64,000 bases of DNA, from positions 2,602,501 through 2,666,500 of the forward strand of contig NZ_CP150660.1 of assembly GCF_038023995.1 (NCBI RefSeq). Direction: 5' to 3'. This DNA is from Polaribacter atrinae. GTDB lineage: Bacteria > Bacteroidota > Bacteroidia > Flavobacteriales > Flavobacteriaceae. Both the position numbers and the translations under genes were made by a program. The notes beneath the pieces were generated by a model. That model was not told the DNA's origin and did not search any database. It saw only the letters and a list, made by a program, of their open reading frames with translations. Below, piece by piece: positions 62,001 to 64,000 of the stretch (positions within the stretch are counted from its first letter, which is position 1; every line of letters begins with the position of its first letter).

Positions 62001-63391
62001 ATAGAGTATCAGAAATAATGAAAGATACAGGAGGAGACCTTTCTGCAAATTCTACAATTACAGATATTAATTTTGTAGGTGGTTATGATGGTGCTTCTAC
62101 TAGTCCTATACAAATATCTAGTTATTGGATTTGGGCTTATTTTAATAGTGCCGGAAATAATGATTGGGTACAATTAAAAGAAGAAGGTTACTTGTCTAAA
62201 GGTTTAGGGTATATTATGAAAAGTACAGGTCTTAATCCACAATATTTTACGTTTTATGGAAGTCCGGTTGATGGAGATATTTCATTTAATTTATCAGCAA
62301 ATACAAATAGTCTTATTGGAAACCCATATGCAGGTACTTTAGATGGAAAAGCATTTATTTTAAATAATGAAGACACTATTGATGGGACGCTTTATTTTTG
62401 GGAACATTCTGGTGAAGCATCAGATCAAGGGCACACAAAAGCGGGTTATGAAGGAGGTTATGCTCAATTAACTTTTTCTATGGCAACAGCTGCTACAAGT
62501 GTTGTTGGTACAAACGGATTAACAGATTCTTACACGTATACTACTCCATCAAGGTATGTTGCTTTAGGTCAGGGATTTTTTGTGTTTTCAGATACAGACG
62601 GAGGAACCATTAATTTTAATAACAAGCAAAGAAGTTATCAAACAGTAGAACCTTATTTTTTTAAAGGACAAGAGAAGAAAACAACTAATAGTTCGCTTCC
62701 TATTTTAAAGTTAGGTATGGATTTTACAAATAAAGACTATCTAAAGCTTCATAGGCAAATAGGAATTTCATTTAATGAAAATCATTCTTATGGTTTTGAT
62801 TATGGTTACGAAAGTGTAATGATAGATGTTCAATCGTCTGATGTTTATTGGGATTTTGATGAAATGGATCATAAGAAATTAGCTATTGCAGGAGTTGAGG
62901 GGATTAATGAAGCTTTAAAAGTTCCACTTACAATTCTTGTAGATTCTAATGAACCTCTTTTTATCCGAATAGATGAATTAGAAAATATTGACCGTAAAAT
63001 TTATTTATTTGATGCTTTAGAAAATACAACTAGAGAATTAAAAACTGATGAGGTAGTTGAATTACCATTGTCAAAAGGAGTTTATGAAAACAGATTTTTT
63101 ATCACTTTTAATGAATCTAAAGTATTATCTGTAACGGATGAGGTTTTAGAATCTAATTTAAAGGTTTATATGGATAATGATTCGAATAAAATATCAATAG
63201 TTAATAAAAGCAGTTTTACTATAGAAAACGTTGCGGTTTTTAATGTATTAGGTCAGAGAGTTAAAAATTGGAGTCTAAATGTATTAGATGAAAAAATTGA
63301 CTTAGAAGTAGGTGAATTATCAGCCTCTGTGTATATCGTACACGTAAAAACAAACAAAGGAACATTTTCTCGTAAAATGTTAAAAAAATAA
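59061..63391 (+). CDS. T9SS-secreted multidomain protein with calcium-binding TSP3 repeats
   Basis: A surface or secreted protein of about 1440 residues. The longest frame with a usual start codon begins at GTG 59192 (1399 residues), but the open frame extends back to about 59024 and encodes a signal peptide (KKFFRSLILI then CILHFSLFSNGQ) that lacks an in-frame start; ATG 59061 would join it with one more C in the C4 tract at 59064-59067. Domains: N-terminal beta region, a DUF11-like repeat (about 245-370), two thrombospondin type-3 blocks with DxDxDG motifs (about 375-440, 485-560), a lamin-tail-like domain (about 620-750), and a C-terminal T9SS type A sorting domain (FNVLGQRVKNWSL, ending RKMLKK). 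Confidence 0.85.
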
Positions 63392-63412
63392 GGGATTAAT
63401 TCATGTATTTAC

Positions 63413-63444
63413 AAAAAGCCTTTCCTATTTGGAAAGGCTTTTTT
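63413..63444 (+). terminator. Terminator after the T9SS cargo gene
   Basis: AAAAAGCCTTTCC and its complement surround TATTT and end in a T-run. Confidence 0.9.
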
Positions 63445-63486
63445 GGTTATGTAACAAAACATACAAAACTGTAATTTAAATTCAAT

Positions 63487-63494
63487 TATATTTG
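63487..63494 (+). promoter_or_regulatory. -7 box of ruvB
   Basis: TATATTTG matches TAnnTTTG, five bases before ATG 63500, so the leader would be almost absent unless a later start is used. Confidence 0.4.
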
Positions 63495-63499
63495 TGGTT

Positions 63500-64000
63500 A
63501 TGAATGAAAACTTAAATCCTGAAAACAACAATTTATCGAACGAAGATTTAGATGTAGAAAAAAAATTACGTCCGCTTTCTTTTGATGATTTCACAGGACA
63601 AGATCAAGCCATAGATAACCTAAAAATATTTGTTGAAGCAGCAAATCAAAGAGGAGAAGCTTTAGATCACACATTGTTTCATGGACCTCCTGGTTTAGGA
63701 AAAACAACCTTGGCGCATATTTTAGCCAACGAATTAGAAGTAGGTATAAAGGTTACTTCTGGTCCTGTTTTAGACAAGCCAGGAGATTTAGCGGGTTTGT
63801 TAACAAATCTAGATGAGCGAGATGTTTTATTTATTGATGAAATTCATAGATTAAGTCCTATTGTAGAAGAATATTTATACTCTGCAATGGAAGATTATAA
63901 AATTGATATTATGATAGAATCTGGCCCCAATGCCAGAACAGTTCAAATAAATTTAGAACCTTTTACTTTAATTGGAGCAACAACCAGATCTGGGTTGTTA
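63500..64000 (+). CDS. ruvB: Holliday junction branch migration ATPase RuvB (3' truncated by window end)
   Basis: The first 167 codons are visible. The Walker A motif GPPGLGKTT is at 62-70, the Walker B motif LFIDEIHRL at 110-118 and sensor 1 GATTRSG at 159-165, all intact. RuvB is the hexameric motor that drives Holliday junction migration with RuvA. The N-terminus [20 protein letters not shown] is a normal polar lead. The rest lies beyond base 64000. Confidence 0.96.
   Translation, partial: MNENLNPENNNLSNEDLDVEKKLRPLSFDDFTGQDQAIDNLKIFVEAANQRGEALDHTLFHGPPGLGKTTLAHILANELEVGIKVTSGPVLDKPGDLAGLLTNLDERDVLFIDEIHRLSPIVEEYLYSAMEDYKIDIMIESGPNARTVQINLEPFTLIGATTRSGLL

Overview
The window is a low-GC (roughly 30-33% by eye) chromosomal segment from a member of the Flavobacteriaceae, probably a marine genus near Polaribacter or Tenacibaculum. 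The genus is an inference from protein style. The family assignment rests on several signs: promoters of the TAnnTTTG type, a TonB-receptor/lipoprotein pair, a large protein with thrombospondin type-3 repeats and a type IX secretion (T9SS) C-terminal sorting domain, Bacteroidota-only families (DUF6341, DUF6427, DUF6370), and dispersed palindromic repeats typical of flavobacterial intergenic DNA. Most of the window is ordinary core genome. I see no transposase, integrase, phage, CRISPR, toxin-antitoxin or defence locus.

Layout. 1-3.1 kb: prs, rplY/ctc and pth on +, ending in a 19-copy GTAA microsatellite and a small lipoprotein gene. 3.1-9.9 kb: a minus-strand block with yicC, gmk, nadD, an M23 peptidase, a GH3-family protein, a 27-codon membrane ORF and queD, plus a drug/metabolite transporter and a BON-LysM protein. 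10-12.6 kb: upp, DUF6427, DUF6341 and trmB. 12.6-13.5 kb: a non-coding 360-bp tandem repeat. 13.5-17.1 kb: an alkyltransferase-like protein, mrp, a NifU-domain protein, ferredoxin-NADP reductase and an unknown membrane protein. 17.4-21.2 kb: aromatic amino acid catabolism (homogentisate dioxygenase, HPPD, tryptophan dioxygenase) with an S23-type pseudogene inside it. 21.3-25 kb: DUF3108 protein, an M23 lipoprotein and pgi.

25.2-29.6 kb: a TonB-dependent receptor and its partner surface lipoprotein, preceded by a tandem 11-bp direct repeat that resembles a Pho-box. 29.7-32 kb: a membrane protein, an acyltransferase and an acyl-ACP desaturase (lipid synthesis). 32-42.6 kb: an omega-amidase-like nitrilase carrying an in-frame repeat insertion, an AddB-like nuclease, a MATE exporter, an enoyl-CoA hydratase, a MOSC protein, holB, pgk and a decayed aldo/keto reductase. 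42.7-45.6 kb: DUF6370 lipoprotein, glnS, folB and tRNA-Cys. 45.7-54 kb: an alpha-2-macroglobulin lipoprotein and penicillin-binding protein 1C, the same pairing as yfhM-pbpC in Escherichia coli, with four palindromic repeats between them. 54-63.4 kb: a small membrane ORF, a metallo-beta-lactamase-fold hydrolase, an S8 peptidase, an M1 peptidase and the T9SS cargo protein. The window ends inside ruvB.

The features most worth a second look are small-scale: the missing in-frame start of the T9SS cargo gene at a C4 tract, the GTAA microsatellite, the 360-bp tandem repeat, the repeat inserted in-frame in the nitrilase, the tandem 11-bp operator-like repeat before the TonB receptor, two decayed genes, and two unannotated mini-membrane-protein ORFs. 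I did not find a convincing new multi-gene system.
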